Shown here one piece after another: positions 1-7,165 of a stretch of DNA of 27,459 nucleotides. Positions within the stretch are counted from its first letter, which is position 1; every line of letters begins with the position of its first letter. The notes beneath the pieces are model-generated. The model saw only the letters and a program-made list of their open reading frames with translations. It was not told the DNA's origin and ran no database searches. A program made the translations under genes and the position numbers. This stretch comes from JANRKT01 sp033763355 (lineage in GTDB: Bacteria > Bacteroidota > Bacteroidia > Chitinophagales > Chitinophagaceae): contig JANRKT010000365.1 of assembly GCA_033763355.1 (NCBI GenBank), forward strand, positions 1 to 27,459, read 5' to 3'.

Positions 1-1
1 C

Positions 2-286
2 GATGCAACTGTTTACAAGGAATACTGGGCCGCATATGATGTACCAAGGCATTTGTATCATTTTGCCCCGCAAAGCATGGAGTTGTTGCTGAGAAATCAT
101 CAATTCAATTTAACAGGTACAAAGCCGATGTGGTATGACAGTTATTATGTGAGCCTGCTGAGCGAAAAATACAAGAAGGGTAAAACCAATTTTCTTCGTG
201 CAGCATGGAGGGCTTTCTCATCTAATTATAAAGCGGGTACTGATTACAGGAATTGCAGTTCTGTTATATATATTGCTTCAATTTAA
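2..286 (+). CDS. Class I SAM-dependent methyltransferase, C-terminal fragment
   Basis: The reading frame is open from the window edge (frame starting at base 2) to TAA at 284-286, giving the last 94 residues of a protein whose start lies outside. The visible part holds a WAAYDVPRHLYHF stretch followed by PMWYDSYYVSLLSEKYK and ends in SSVIYI. In Bacteroidota this arrangement is typical of the C-terminus of Methyltransf_23/11-type methyltransferases, where the segment before it carries the SAM-binding Rossmann fold. The SAM-binding glycine motif itself is outside the window, so substrate and catalytic competence cannot be judged. A TTG at 53 is simply an internal Leu codon. Function is inferred from family resemblance only. 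Confidence 0.7.
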   Translation, partial: DATVYKEYWAAYDVPRHLYHFAPQSMELLLRNHQFNLTGTKPMWYDSYYVSLLSEKYKKGKTNFLRAAWRAFSSNYKAGTDYRNCSSVIYIASI

Positions 287-344
287 GACCTGGCAGGTCA
301 AATATTAGTAATGCTGCTTGCATCAATTTTAAACCTGTCAGGTC
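287..344. repeat. Pair of 13-bp palindromic repeats, GACCTGnCAGGTC
   Basis: Two near-identical palindromes lie between the convergent methyltransferase and glutaminyl cyclase genes: GACCTGGCAGGTC at 287-299, directly after the stop codon, and AACCTGTCAGGTC at 332-344. Each is self-complementary around one central base, and the two copies can also pair with each other across a 32-base loop. No T-run follows on either strand, so a classical intrinsic terminator is not evident. Similar ACCTGnCAGGT palindromes are, from memory, common intergenic elements in Bacteroidota genomes. Confidence 0.6.
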
Positions 345-354
345 CCATTAGTTA

Positions 355-1170
355 CTACTGGCTCAACTGTATCTCAAAAAGATTGGGCCAGAGTTTGCCT
401 GTTATAAATAATTTTTTTGATGCAGAATCCCACGCAATGCCATTGAGGTATGCACCATCTTCATTTTTCTCCAGATAACCGAGATCAGCCTTGGTAAATT
501 TTTTAAGGATGTCATTCAAGTATATCCTCCCTTTTACCTGTCCGCTGGCCGGGTCAATCTTTTCAATGTAATCATATTGCAGGCGGTTTGCATACACATA
601 GCCATTGATGTATTCCAGTTCGTTCAGGTTGTTTACGGGTCCCAGGTTGTCTGTAACAGAAACCACCTTCTGCAGTTTCATGTCTGATGGGTTTACAAAA
701 TACAACTTGTCGCTTCCATCGCTGATGATAAGATTGGCCCCGTCATTTGTAAGGCCCCATCCGTCATTGCTCCAGTTTAAAGTTTTAATTAAGGAAAGGT
801 CTTTTGCATTGTAAACATAAATAATATGGTTCTGCCAGGTGAGCTGGTAAAGTGTATCATTCAGCACTGTAATACCTTCACCGAAAATCTCTTTACCCAG
901 GCTTTTGCTTTTGGTGGCTTTGCCTGTTGTATAGTCTGTTATTTTTAAAGAAGACCTGCCATACCTGCCTGTACTTTCCAGCATTTTGCCCTTATACAAT
1001 TCAAGCCCCTGTGTAAATGAACTGGTGTCATGCGGGTAAACATTCAGCACATTATACCCGATGGACTGGGGTTCTGCAATCGCCGGTACAGCATTGTTAT
1101 CAGCAGGCTGGTCGGGGTTATTGCAGGCCAGGAAGCCGCAGGAAATCAGCCAGAGTGCAATTTTTTTCAT
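355..1170 (-). CDS. Glutaminyl-peptide cyclotransferase (plant-type), predicted lipoprotein
   Basis: Matches the Glu_cyclase_2 family (PF05096), the beta-propeller glutaminyl cyclases that convert N-terminal glutamine of peptides to pyroglutamate. Family landmarks are visible: FTQGLELYKGKMLESTGRYG at about residues 53-72, EGITVLNDTLYQLTW in the middle, GWGLTNDG and the late segment LNELEYINGYVYANR. The length, 271 aa, is normal for the family. The N-terminus has a short hydrophobic stretch and two candidate lipidation cysteines, Cys11 (LISC) and Cys16 (FLAC), so export as a lipoprotein is likely though which cysteine is used is unclear. I chose the ATG at 1170 (MKKIAL); an in-frame TTG three codons upstream also exists. 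Many Bacteroidota exported proteins begin with Gln after signal cleavage, so N-terminal pyroglutamate formation in the periplasm is a plausible role; this is inference. Confidence 0.85.
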   Translation of the reverse strand: MKKIALWLISCGFLACNNPDQPADNNAVPAIAEPQSIGYNVLNVYPHDTSSFTQGLELYKGKMLESTGRYGRSSLKITDYTTGKATKSKSLGKEIFGEGITVLNDTLYQLTWQNHIIYVYNAKDLSLIKTLNWSNDGWGLTNDGANLIISDGSDKLYFVNPSDMKLQKVVSVTDNLGPVNNLNELEYINGYVYANRLQYDYIEKIDPASGQVKGRIYLNDILKKFTKADLGYLEKNEDGAYLNGIAWDSASKKLFITGKLWPNLFEIQLSQ

Positions 1171-1193
1171 GAAGTTCAATTATAAAAGCGGGG

Positions 1194-1225
1194 CAAAATT
1201 ATATTGTATTTCAACGCTTTGAAAA
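1194..1225 (-). promoter_or_regulatory. Candidate Bacteroidota promoter of the glutaminyl cyclase gene
   Basis: Read on the minus strand, 1201-1194 is TAATTTTG, an exact fit to the Bacteroidota -7 consensus TAnnTTTG. Nineteen bases upstream is TTTTC (1225-1221), a weak match to the -33 element. The box sits 24 bases before the chosen ATG at 1170. Confidence 0.4.
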
Positions 1226-1575
1226 TTTTAATGCAAACACGCTGTTATATTTATGATGAAAGGTCTTCAAAAACAGGCTGTAATAGTTTGTTAATTGAGT
1301 TTAATTTATTTTATTTGTTACCGCAACGCCTCTGATAACCCGATAGAGTCCCTCCCAATGCTCTCCCGGATTGATCTGGTTTTTTACAGAAGGTGTCATT
1401 AAAATCCTCCTCACACAGTTTAATTTTTTATTTACCTGACTGTTTAGCATATCGTCTTTTTATTTATCCTCCTTATGCAAAGCTTTTAATTGCCCTGAAG
1501 GGTTCTCCAAATTTCCATTGAAATATCAGCTCCTTACCTCTACTGAAGAACCGGAAACATTTAATTCTGGTACGA
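1226..1575. other. Divergent intergenic region, no gene recognised
   Basis: About 350 AT-rich bases separate the minus-strand promoter candidate from the forward protease gene. I found no RNA gene, no strong hairpin and no exact TAnnTTTG box pointing toward 1576. Only short unconvincing reading frames (34 codons or fewer) occur. It presumably carries the promoter and leader of the protease gene. Confidence 0.5.
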
Positions 1576-2850
1576 ATGAGAACTCTTTTTGTCTGTGCTT
1601 TATTGCTTTGCTTTTTAACCCCTGTTTTCGCCCAGCGTGAATGCGGCACTGTTAACTATTTGAACAAATCCAGCCAGCATAATCCCCTTATTGCCGAAAA
1701 GCAAAACCAGGTTGACCAGCTTACTGCTGCATTTATCAAAAACATAACTCAGGTAATGGAAGGCAATGATACCATTAAAGGGGTTGCTGAAAGCATTACC
1801 ATTCCTGTGGTTGTTCATATACTATACAACAAGAATGAAGAAAATATTTCTGACGACCAGGTATTTTCGCAGATAGAAGCTTTGAACAATGATTTCAGAA
1901 AACTGAACAATGACATAGCAAAAGTCCCCTCCGTTTTCGCTTCTCTTGCCACAGATTGCGGAATTAACTTTGTACTTGCCAAAGTTGATCCGGACGGAAG
2001 GGCTACAACAGGCATTAACCGCAAAAAAACCAGCAGGGGCACCTGGCTGGATGATGACAAGATGAAATTTTCATCTTCGGGCGGCACAGAAGCATGGGAT
2101 ACCCGTCAGTATCTTAATATCTGGGTTTGTAACCTTGCCAGTACTATTCTTGGATATGCAACTTTTCCCGGCGGCCCTGAAAATGTTGATGGGGTGGTGA
2201 TCAGGTGGAATGTATTTGGAACAAGGGGAAAAGTATGGGCGCCGTTTGACAAAGGAAGGACTACAACACATGAAGTAGGCCATTGGCTTAACCTGAAGCA
2301 TACATGGGGAGACATTAGTTGCGGTGATGATGATGTGCACGATACACCAAAGCAAAGGAGTTACAACAGGGGTTGCCCTTCTTTTCCGAAAATCAATGCT
2401 GGCTGTGACAATGGCAGCAACGGCGACATGTTCATGAATTTTATGGATTTTACCGATGACGCCTGTATGCAGATGTTTACCACGGGACAGAAAAACCGGA
2501 TGCTGGCTTTGTTTGCACAGGGCAATGTGAGGAACAGTTTACTTTCATCAAAAGCATTGGGAGAGCCATGGAATAATACAGATACCCCCGCAGTTGTAAA
2601 TACTGAGAATAAACAAACTTTAAATGTATTTCCCAACCCTGCTGATGGGTTTATTACCATTTCCGCAGGGGAAGGCAATGACCTTTCAGGTAAAACAATA
2701 ATGATTTATTCCGCCACCGGCCGCCTGCTGCTGAGCACTGTGGCTTCCGGGAACCGCCCTCAAATAAATACAAGCTCATTACAGGCTGGTATTTATTTCA
2801 TCAGGGTAAGCGGATCCCAAAAACTCCCCGGGAGGTTTATAAAAAAATAA
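1576..2850 (+). CDS. M43 (pappalysin-family) zinc metalloprotease with T9SS sorting domain
   Basis: A secreted metzincin protease of 424 aa. The signal peptide spans about residues 1-20, with cleavage near VFA-Q. The catalytic zinc motif is HEVGHWLNLKH at residues 232-242: His232, His236 and His242 bind zinc, Glu233 is the catalytic base, and Asn replaces the usual Gly at position 8, a variation known in metzincins. A following NFMDF segment fits the Met-turn. Several cysteines downstream of the zinc motif fit M43 disulfides. Residues about 350-424 (LNVFPNPADG ... GIYFIRV ... GRFIKK) form a type A C-terminal sorting domain, so the protein should cross the outer membrane through the type IX secretion system and be released or surface attached. 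The substrate is unknown. The next gene begins 69 bases downstream. Confidence 0.92.
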   Translation: MRTLFVCALLLCFLTPVFAQRECGTVNYLNKSSQHNPLIAEKQNQVDQLTAAFIKNITQVMEGNDTIKGVAESITIPVVVHILYNKNEENISDDQVFSQIEALNNDFRKLNNDIAKVPSVFASLATDCGINFVLAKVDPDGRATTGINRKKTSRGTWLDDDKMKFSSSGGTEAWDTRQYLNIWVCNLASTILGYATFPGGPENVDGVVIRWNVFGTRGKVWAPFDKGRTTTHEVGHWLNLKHTWGDISCGDDDVHDTPKQRSYNRGCPSFPKINAGCDNGSNGDMFMNFMDFTDDACMQMFTTGQKNRMLALFAQGNVRNSLLSSKALGEPWNNTDTPAVVNTENKQTLNVFPNPADGFITISAGEGNDLSGKTIMIYSATGRLLLSTVASGNRPQINTSSLQAGIYFIRVSGSQKLPGRFIKK

Positions 2851-2887
2851 ACCGGCATTGTGCAAACTGGCACTTTGCAGAAAACCG

Positions 2888-2946
2888 GGTAATCAGTAAT
2901 TTTCTGAAAACCCCGGGTTATGAAACTTACTGTATTACTGATTGCT
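2888..2946 (+). promoter_or_regulatory. Inverted repeat bracketing the start codon of the next gene
   Basis: AATCAGTAAT at 2891-2900 and ATTACTGATT at 2934-2943 are perfect 10-bp inverted copies. The stem extends outward by three more pairs if G-U pairs are allowed (2888-2890 with 2944-2946). The 33-base loop contains the ATG at 2920. Folded as RNA it would place the translation start in the loop or mask it. No function is demonstrated. Confidence 0.35.
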
Positions 2947-3450
2947 GTTTTATCCAATGTAACGTTACTGGCGCAAAGTGTTTTTACCATAGAGGAAAAC
3001 AAACCCGTAGAAATTGACGGGATTGAATATGGATTTATCATCAACAATGAAAGCAAAAGGGAAGTGGGGGACAGGGGCACATTCAGCCGTTACGAGGTGA
3101 CAGCCTATGCTTTGAATAAAAGCAATTGTTCCAGGATAATTTTATACAGTAACTACAGCAGCCTTTACAGTTCTGATGAAAATGCCATGGCAAGATTTGA
3201 CTGTACCAATGCCACCGGATACCGCCTCACCTCAAAATCTGCCACACTGCGTATGGGCACTTTTTATGTGCCTGTTAAAAAAGAATTTAAAGATGATAAA
3301 GGCAAAACCCAGATTACCACTGAAAACGTGCAGGCTGGCTATATTTTCCGTAAGGGACAGACCATCAGGGATAAATTCACCGTTATTGTGCCGCTTAATG
3401 AAAAGCCAGCCATTCAGTGCAGTATTTTAAACAGTGGTAATGTTTTGTAA
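2920..3450 (+). CDS. Exported protein of unknown function
   Basis: A 176-residue protein with a clear Sec signal peptide (hydrophobic residues 3-17, then LLAQ; cleavage near Ala18). The mature part is rich in beta-forming residues and contains two cysteines in the central region (NCS and DCT segments) plus one near the C-terminus. I do not recognise a family. The short alternating polar and hydrophobic stretches (EIDGIEYGFIINNES, RYEVTAYALNKS, GTFYVPVKKEF) suggest a beta-sandwich periplasmic or surface protein. It lies 69 bases after the M43 protease on the same strand, so co-transcription is possible. The start is the first Met before the signal peptide. Confidence 0.75.
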   Translation: MKLTVLLIAVLSNVTLLAQSVFTIEENKPVEIDGIEYGFIINNESKREVGDRGTFSRYEVTAYALNKSNCSRIILYSNYSSLYSSDENAMARFDCTNATGYRLTSKSATLRMGTFYVPVKKEFKDDKGKTQITTENVQAGYIFRKGQTIRDKFTVIVPLNEKPAIQCSILNSGNVL

Positions 3451-3499
3451 AAAAATACGTTTTATAGTACAGCATCTGTAATATGGCTGGTTTTGGTAC

Positions 3500-3507
3500 T
3501 AATTTTG
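3500..3507 (+). promoter_or_regulatory. Candidate -7 box upstream of the DUF4197 gene
   Basis: TAATTTTG matches the Bacteroidota -7 consensus TAnnTTTG exactly and lies 24 bases before the ATG at 3532. No convincing -33 TTG is found at the usual distance, so this is only moderately supported. Confidence 0.35.
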
Positions 3508-3531
3508 AAAAATCCAATTAAACTAAAAACC

Positions 3532-4299
3532 ATGAAGAAAGCTTTCCTTTTGCTTTTGTGTGCGGCCTCAGTATCTGTCCAACCCGTTTCAGCCCAGCTT
3601 TTAAAAAAAGTAATGGGAGGAGATAAGAAAACACAGGATTCCTCTAAAAGTGGCAAGTCTTCTGTTTTAAACAGTATTTTAGGCGGTAAATCTTCTTCTT
3701 TATCTACAGATGAAATTGTACTTGGTTTAAAAGAAGCCCTGAATAAAGGCGCTGAACTAAGCAGCCAGAAGTTATCTGCCATAGATGGTTATTTTGCCAA
3801 CGCTGCCATTAAAATATTAATGCCTGAAGAAGCAAAAAAGGTGGAACAAAAACTCAGGGGACTTGGTTTGGGAAAGCAGGTTGACCAGGCCATTCTCTCC
3901 ATGAACCGTGCGGCAGAGGATGCAGCAAAATCTGCTGCTCCCATTTTCATCAATGCCATTAAGCAAATGAGCATACAGGATGCAGTGGGTATTTTAAAGG
4001 GAGGTGATTTTGCTGCAACAAATTATCTGAAGGATAAAACAACCATTGCACTTACAGAGGCATTCCGCCCAGTGATAGAAACATCTCTCAAAAAAGTGGA
4101 CGCCACCAAATACTGGAATACTGTTTTTACCACCTACAACCAGTTCAGCCGTGAAAAGGTGAATACTGATTTGCCTGCTTATGTAACTGAAAAAGCATTG
4201 ACCGGTATATTTTACCAGGTAGGGCAGGAGGAACAGAAAATCCGCAAGGACCCGTTAGCAAGAACAAGTGATATATTGAAGAAAGTGTTTGCTCAGTAA
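3532..4299 (+). CDS. DUF4197 domain-containing exported protein
   Basis: A 255-residue protein with a Sec signal peptide (MKKAFLLLLCAASVSV..., cleavage near VSA-Q at residue 21). A Ser/Lys-rich linker, a TDEIVLGLKEALNKG segment and further predicted helices with recurring LKG/AAK patterns match DUF4197, a family of mostly helical periplasmic proteins found in Bacteroidota and Proteobacteria with no assigned function. The ATG at 3532 is preferred because the signal peptide begins there; an upstream in-frame TTG at 3493 would add 13 residues lacking signal-peptide character and would overlap the candidate promoter box. It is followed by a strong hairpin shared with the converging gene. Codon use and composition look like the neighbours. 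Confidence 0.85.
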   Translation: MKKAFLLLLCAASVSVQPVSAQLLKKVMGGDKKTQDSSKSGKSSVLNSILGGKSSSLSTDEIVLGLKEALNKGAELSSQKLSAIDGYFANAAIKILMPEEAKKVEQKLRGLGLGKQVDQAILSMNRAAEDAAKSAAPIFINAIKQMSIQDAVGILKGGDFAATNYLKDKTTIALTEAFRPVIETSLKKVDATKYWNTVFTTYNQFSREKVNTDLPAYVTEKALTGIFYQVGQEEQKIRKDPLARTSDILKKVFAQ

Positions 4300-4315
4300 T
4301 TTTTAAACATATTTT

Positions 4316-4345
4316 AAAAAGGTCAGATTTTTTCTGGCCTTTTTT
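4316..4345. terminator. Bidirectional intrinsic terminator
   Basis: AAAAAGGTCAG (4316-4326) pairs with CTGGCCTTTTT (4334-4344) over 11 bp including one G-U pair, with a 7-base loop. A U-run is produced on both strands because the stem is flanked by A and T tracts. It sits between the convergent DUF4197 gene (stop 4299) and the MutS-like gene (stop at 4348). Confidence 0.8.
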
Positions 4346-4347
4346 AT

Positions 4348-6123
4348 TTATATGATCCCCATCTTTTTCATCAGGAAAGAAGCATTTTTATTTTGCGCCA
4401 CCCCCCTCCGGAGTTTATAGTCAAAATTCAGCTCCCCGTTTTCAATGATGCTTTCAAAGCAATAGTTGCTGATCTTGCCGGGATATTGCTCTTCAAGCTG
4501 GCCCAATTGCAGGTCATGTGTGGCGAATAAGGTGATGCATTTGTATTGCAGCAGTTGTTTGATGAATTGTTCCGAGCCGGTATGCTTGTCGTTGCTGTTG
4601 GTGCCGCGGAGAATTTCATCAATCAGCACCAGCGCCGCTTTACCGGTTTGCAGTATGTGGATGATGGACTGCAACTTTTTAAGTTCAGCCATAAAGTATG
4701 AAGTATGCTCCTGTAATGAATCGCTTACACGAATGGAACTGAGGATGAGCATAGGGTGGAAACGGAAGCTTGTTGCACAAACAGGAGCGCCACATTGCGC
4801 CAGGATAAGGTTAATGCCTGCACTCCTTAAGAAAGTTGTTTTGCCCGACATGTTGGAACCTGTAAGGAGGATCAGCTTATCATTTTTACCTGTTGAAAAA
4901 TCATTGGCTATTCTCTCATTGGCAGGAATTAAAGGATGGGCCAACTGAACAGTCTCAATAACGAATTCCTCATCTGTAACAACGGGATAGGTAAATTCCC
5001 GGTTGTTGTATGCAAATGCGGCAAGTGAATTGAGGTATTCTATCTGCGCCACACAATCAATCCAATTTTCAAATTGCGGCTTATTTTTTTCTTTCCATTT
5101 TTCAAGGGCAAGTATGCATTGTATATCATAAAGCAAAAAAGTATTCAACAATGCAAATACCAGCATATTGATGCGCTGGTCAAAAAAAGAAGTAAGCTTT
5201 GCCAGTTGCCCGATAGAAAAACCGGCATGGGATGCAATATTATTCAGTTCTTTTAATTTAACTGATGCTCCTGTATCAGCCAGCCTGAAAGCGTTTAAAA
5301 TACCGGCGTATTGCTCAAGCACTGCCTGTTTTTTGCTTAAAAGGCCATGTTGTTTCTGAATGTACTTCACAAATACACCTGTAATCAGCCAGCTTATGGT
5401 TCCTGCAATGATGAAAGGCCCCAGCTGATCAGTTTCGAGATAATAAATAAAAGCAGCAACAGTTACAGGCGGCCATATCCACCTCAGTATTTTAAGCCAG
5501 GATTTATTATGCAGATGGTTGCCTGTTGCAAGCCATTCGCTGATGCTGTGAAGGCTGGTTTCTTTTTCTTCATTGAGCAATCCTTTGGCAGTAATAAGAT
5601 GGCGTTCCTCTGCCTGCGTTGTTAAAGCCAATATTGCCTGCTGTACTTCTGCAATTGAATTTTTGCTTAACATGGGGTTGTGCAGCCTCTCAGCAAGAAA
5701 AAGTCTGCCGTCAACTGTGGTGGTACGGTTCAATACATGAAAGAGTGAATACCTGCCGAAAATATCAAGGTCATGTGAATAATCGCTGTCAGATAAAAAT
5801 GAACTGCCATCATCCATCTGGTTAGGCTGTTGGGATAAAATACCCAATTCGTTTTTGTTTATAAAAAGCAGTTTTTCAAGCAAGGTCTTTTCATCGTTAA
5901 GCTGCAAAGCAAGCCTTACCAGCCATACAAATGCCGTTGCAAGGACGATTATGGCAAACCACAGCCATGAATTATATCCTGCAACCAGCTTGTAAAAAGC
6001 AAATGCAAAACCCGCAAAACTCAATAGCCGCATAACTGAAACAAGCGTTATTCTTTTTTTTAGCGCTTCTGATTTTGCAGTGTATCCGGATATACTTTTT
6101 TCGTAAAAACTTTTTGCGGTCAT
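4348..6123 (-). CDS. Membrane-anchored MutS-related ATPase
   Basis: A 591-residue protein whose C-terminal third is the MutS ATPase domain (domain V): Walker A GSNMSGKT at about residues 422-429, a signature region SIRVSDSLQEHTSYFMAE at about 464-480, Walker B LVLIDE at 498-503 followed by GTNS, and the conserved THD of the H-loop. The middle part resembles the lever/clamp (domain III) of MutS. The N-terminal mismatch-recognition domain is absent; instead there are two hydrophobic pairs of helices, about residues 26-70 and 215-253, so the protein is probably membrane bound. Such MutS-like proteins are common in Bacteroidota and unlikely to do canonical mismatch repair; their role is not established. 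The start used is the ATG at 6123; the codon before it is TTG. Confidence 0.88.
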   Translation of the reverse strand: MTAKSFYEKSISGYTAKSEALKKRITLVSVMRLLSFAGFAFAFYKLVAGYNSWLWFAIIVLATAFVWLVRLALQLNDEKTLLEKLLFINKNELGILSQQPNQMDDGSSFLSDSDYSHDLDIFGRYSLFHVLNRTTTVDGRLFLAERLHNPMLSKNSIAEVQQAILALTTQAEERHLITAKGLLNEEKETSLHSISEWLATGNHLHNKSWLKILRWIWPPVTVAAFIYYLETDQLGPFIIAGTISWLITGVFVKYIQKQHGLLSKKQAVLEQYAGILNAFRLADTGASVKLKELNNIASHAGFSIGQLAKLTSFFDQRINMLVFALLNTFLLYDIQCILALEKWKEKNKPQFENWIDCVAQIEYLNSLAAFAYNNREFTYPVVTDEEFVIETVQLAHPLIPANERIANDFSTGKNDKLILLTGSNMSGKTTFLRSAGINLILAQCGAPVCATSFRFHPMLILSSIRVSDSLQEHTSYFMAELKKLQSIIHILQTGKAALVLIDEILRGTNSNDKHTGSEQFIKQLLQYKCITLFATHDLQLGQLEEQYPGKISNYCFESIIENGELNFDYKLRRGVAQNKNASFLMKKMGII

Positions 6124-6242
6124 CAATATTGAAATAATTCAGGAAAGATAGGTACAATTTGTTTTGAGCCCCTTTTCATCCGCGGCATGAGAAGACCGTA
6201 CAGTCCAATGACTGCCGGAGCAAGAACTCTGTAAGTTCGGCC

Positions 6243-6392
6243 TTAGATCAGGTCAAGCGCCTTGCAAAGAAAGGTGAGGATGGGGACAAGCGTTATTGAA
6301 GTGAGGGATGGAACAAAAAGATAAACGGCAACAGCGCCTGCTACTGATAAAAGAAAAAGCAACCAGTAAATACTTTTTGATTTGGCTTCCAT
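6243..6392 (-). CDS. Putative 49-residue membrane microprotein
   Basis: An open frame of 49 codons from ATG at 6392 to TAA at 6243. The first eight residues are basic and polar (MEAKSKSI), followed by hydrophobic segments YWLLFLLSVAGAVAVYLFV and ITLVPILTFLC, enough for one or two membrane helices. The positive N-terminus before a hydrophobic core is a normal topology signal. It lies on the same strand as, and 119 bases upstream of, the MutS-like ATPase that also carries membrane helices, so the two could be co-expressed. No family is recognised, no strong ribosome binding site is seen (normal in Bacteroidota), and chance remains possible because AT-rich sequence encodes hydrophobic residues easily. 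Confidence 0.5.
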   Translation of the reverse strand: MEAKSKSIYWLLFLLSVAGAVAVYLFVPSLTSITLVPILTFLCKALDLI

Positions 6393-6431
6393 CGTAAAAA
6401 ATTTTCACGAAGATAGGGGCGGGGCATGAAT

Positions 6432-6465
6432 AAAAAAACAGCCTGGCAAAATTACCCGGCTGTTT
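6432..6465 (-). terminator. Intrinsic terminator of the transglutaminase operon
   Basis: AAACAGCC (6436-6443) and GGCTGTTT (6458-6465) form an 8-bp stem. Read on the minus strand, the hairpin is followed by a T-run (complement of 6432-6438). It lies 24 bases after the stop at 6489 of the minus-strand gene. Confidence 0.75.
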
Positions 6466-6488
6466 CCGTTTATGTTTTTTATGGGTTA

Positions 6489-7115
6489 TCAGCTTTTCTT
6501 CTTCATGAAAAACATACCCGCTCCTGCAAGGGCAAGCAGGCCGCCGGCAACCAGTTTATAAGGTATTCCACTGCCTTCAACAGGCAGTTTATACTCAATT
6601 TTTGCAAGCCCGAGGGTGCCTTTGTTAACCTGTGCATCTTTGGCCCCTTTTGGCAAAAAAGCTTTCTGTATGATCTGGTAAACGCCTCCATCGTATGTAG
6701 CCTGGCTGGTGGTAAGCATAAATGAATTATCACCCAATTTTTCCACCTGTGGGTCTTTTATTTTTAAATCTATCTGCCATTTGCCGTCTCCCATGTAATC
6801 TGCAATGCCTGTCACATCAAATGTAAATTTTGATGTGCGTTCCATTTCATCCTCACTGTATTTAAAATTTTCCATCACATACATCGGCATCGTTCTTTCA
6901 ATATCTCTTTTTTTAACAGACATGTTAGCGTTGTTAACAGTGGCTTTAAATTGCTGCCATTGCTGTGCTGTCATTTTCTGAACGAGTTCCACATGTGCGG
7001 CGCCTTTATCATCAATACTATAGGTAAATGTCTGGGTCAAATTGCTTTGGGCATAGGTGGTGTAATTGAAGAAGCATATTACTGCGATTATATACATCTG
7101 TTTTATTGTTCTCAT
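6489..7115 (-). CDS. Exported protein with C-terminal membrane anchor, unknown function
   Basis: A 208-residue protein with a Sec signal peptide (about residues 1-22, ending TTYA-Q), a soluble domain of about 160 residues, and at the very end a hydrophobic helix (LVAGGLLALAGAGMFF) followed by KKKS. This layout predicts a periplasmic domain held by a C-terminal helix with a short basic cytoplasmic tail. No LPXTG or other sortase motif is present. The soluble part has no cysteine and no recognised family. The ATG at 7115 is chosen because it directly precedes the signal peptide; an upstream in-frame start would add 13 residues of no signal-peptide character. It follows the transglutaminase-like gene by 50 bases on the same strand and precedes a terminator, so the two form a likely operon. 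Confidence 0.78.
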   Translation of the reverse strand: MRTIKQMYIIAVICFFNYTTYAQSNLTQTFTYSIDDKGAAHVELVQKMTAQQWQQFKATVNNANMSVKKRDIERTMPMYVMENFKYSEDEMERTSKFTFDVTGIADYMGDGKWQIDLKIKDPQVEKLGDNSFMLTTSQATYDGGVYQIIQKAFLPKGAKDAQVNKGTLGLAKIEYKLPVEGSGIPYKLVAGGLLALAGAGMFFMKKKS

Positions 7116-7165
7116 ACCAAATTGTTTATTTGCATAATAGAATTTATTCAACACATAACTAACTG

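Noticed and set aside
3493..3531. TTG-started extension of the DUF4197 protein
   Set aside because: The signal peptide begins at the ATG at 3532, and the extension would place the candidate -7 box inside the coding region.
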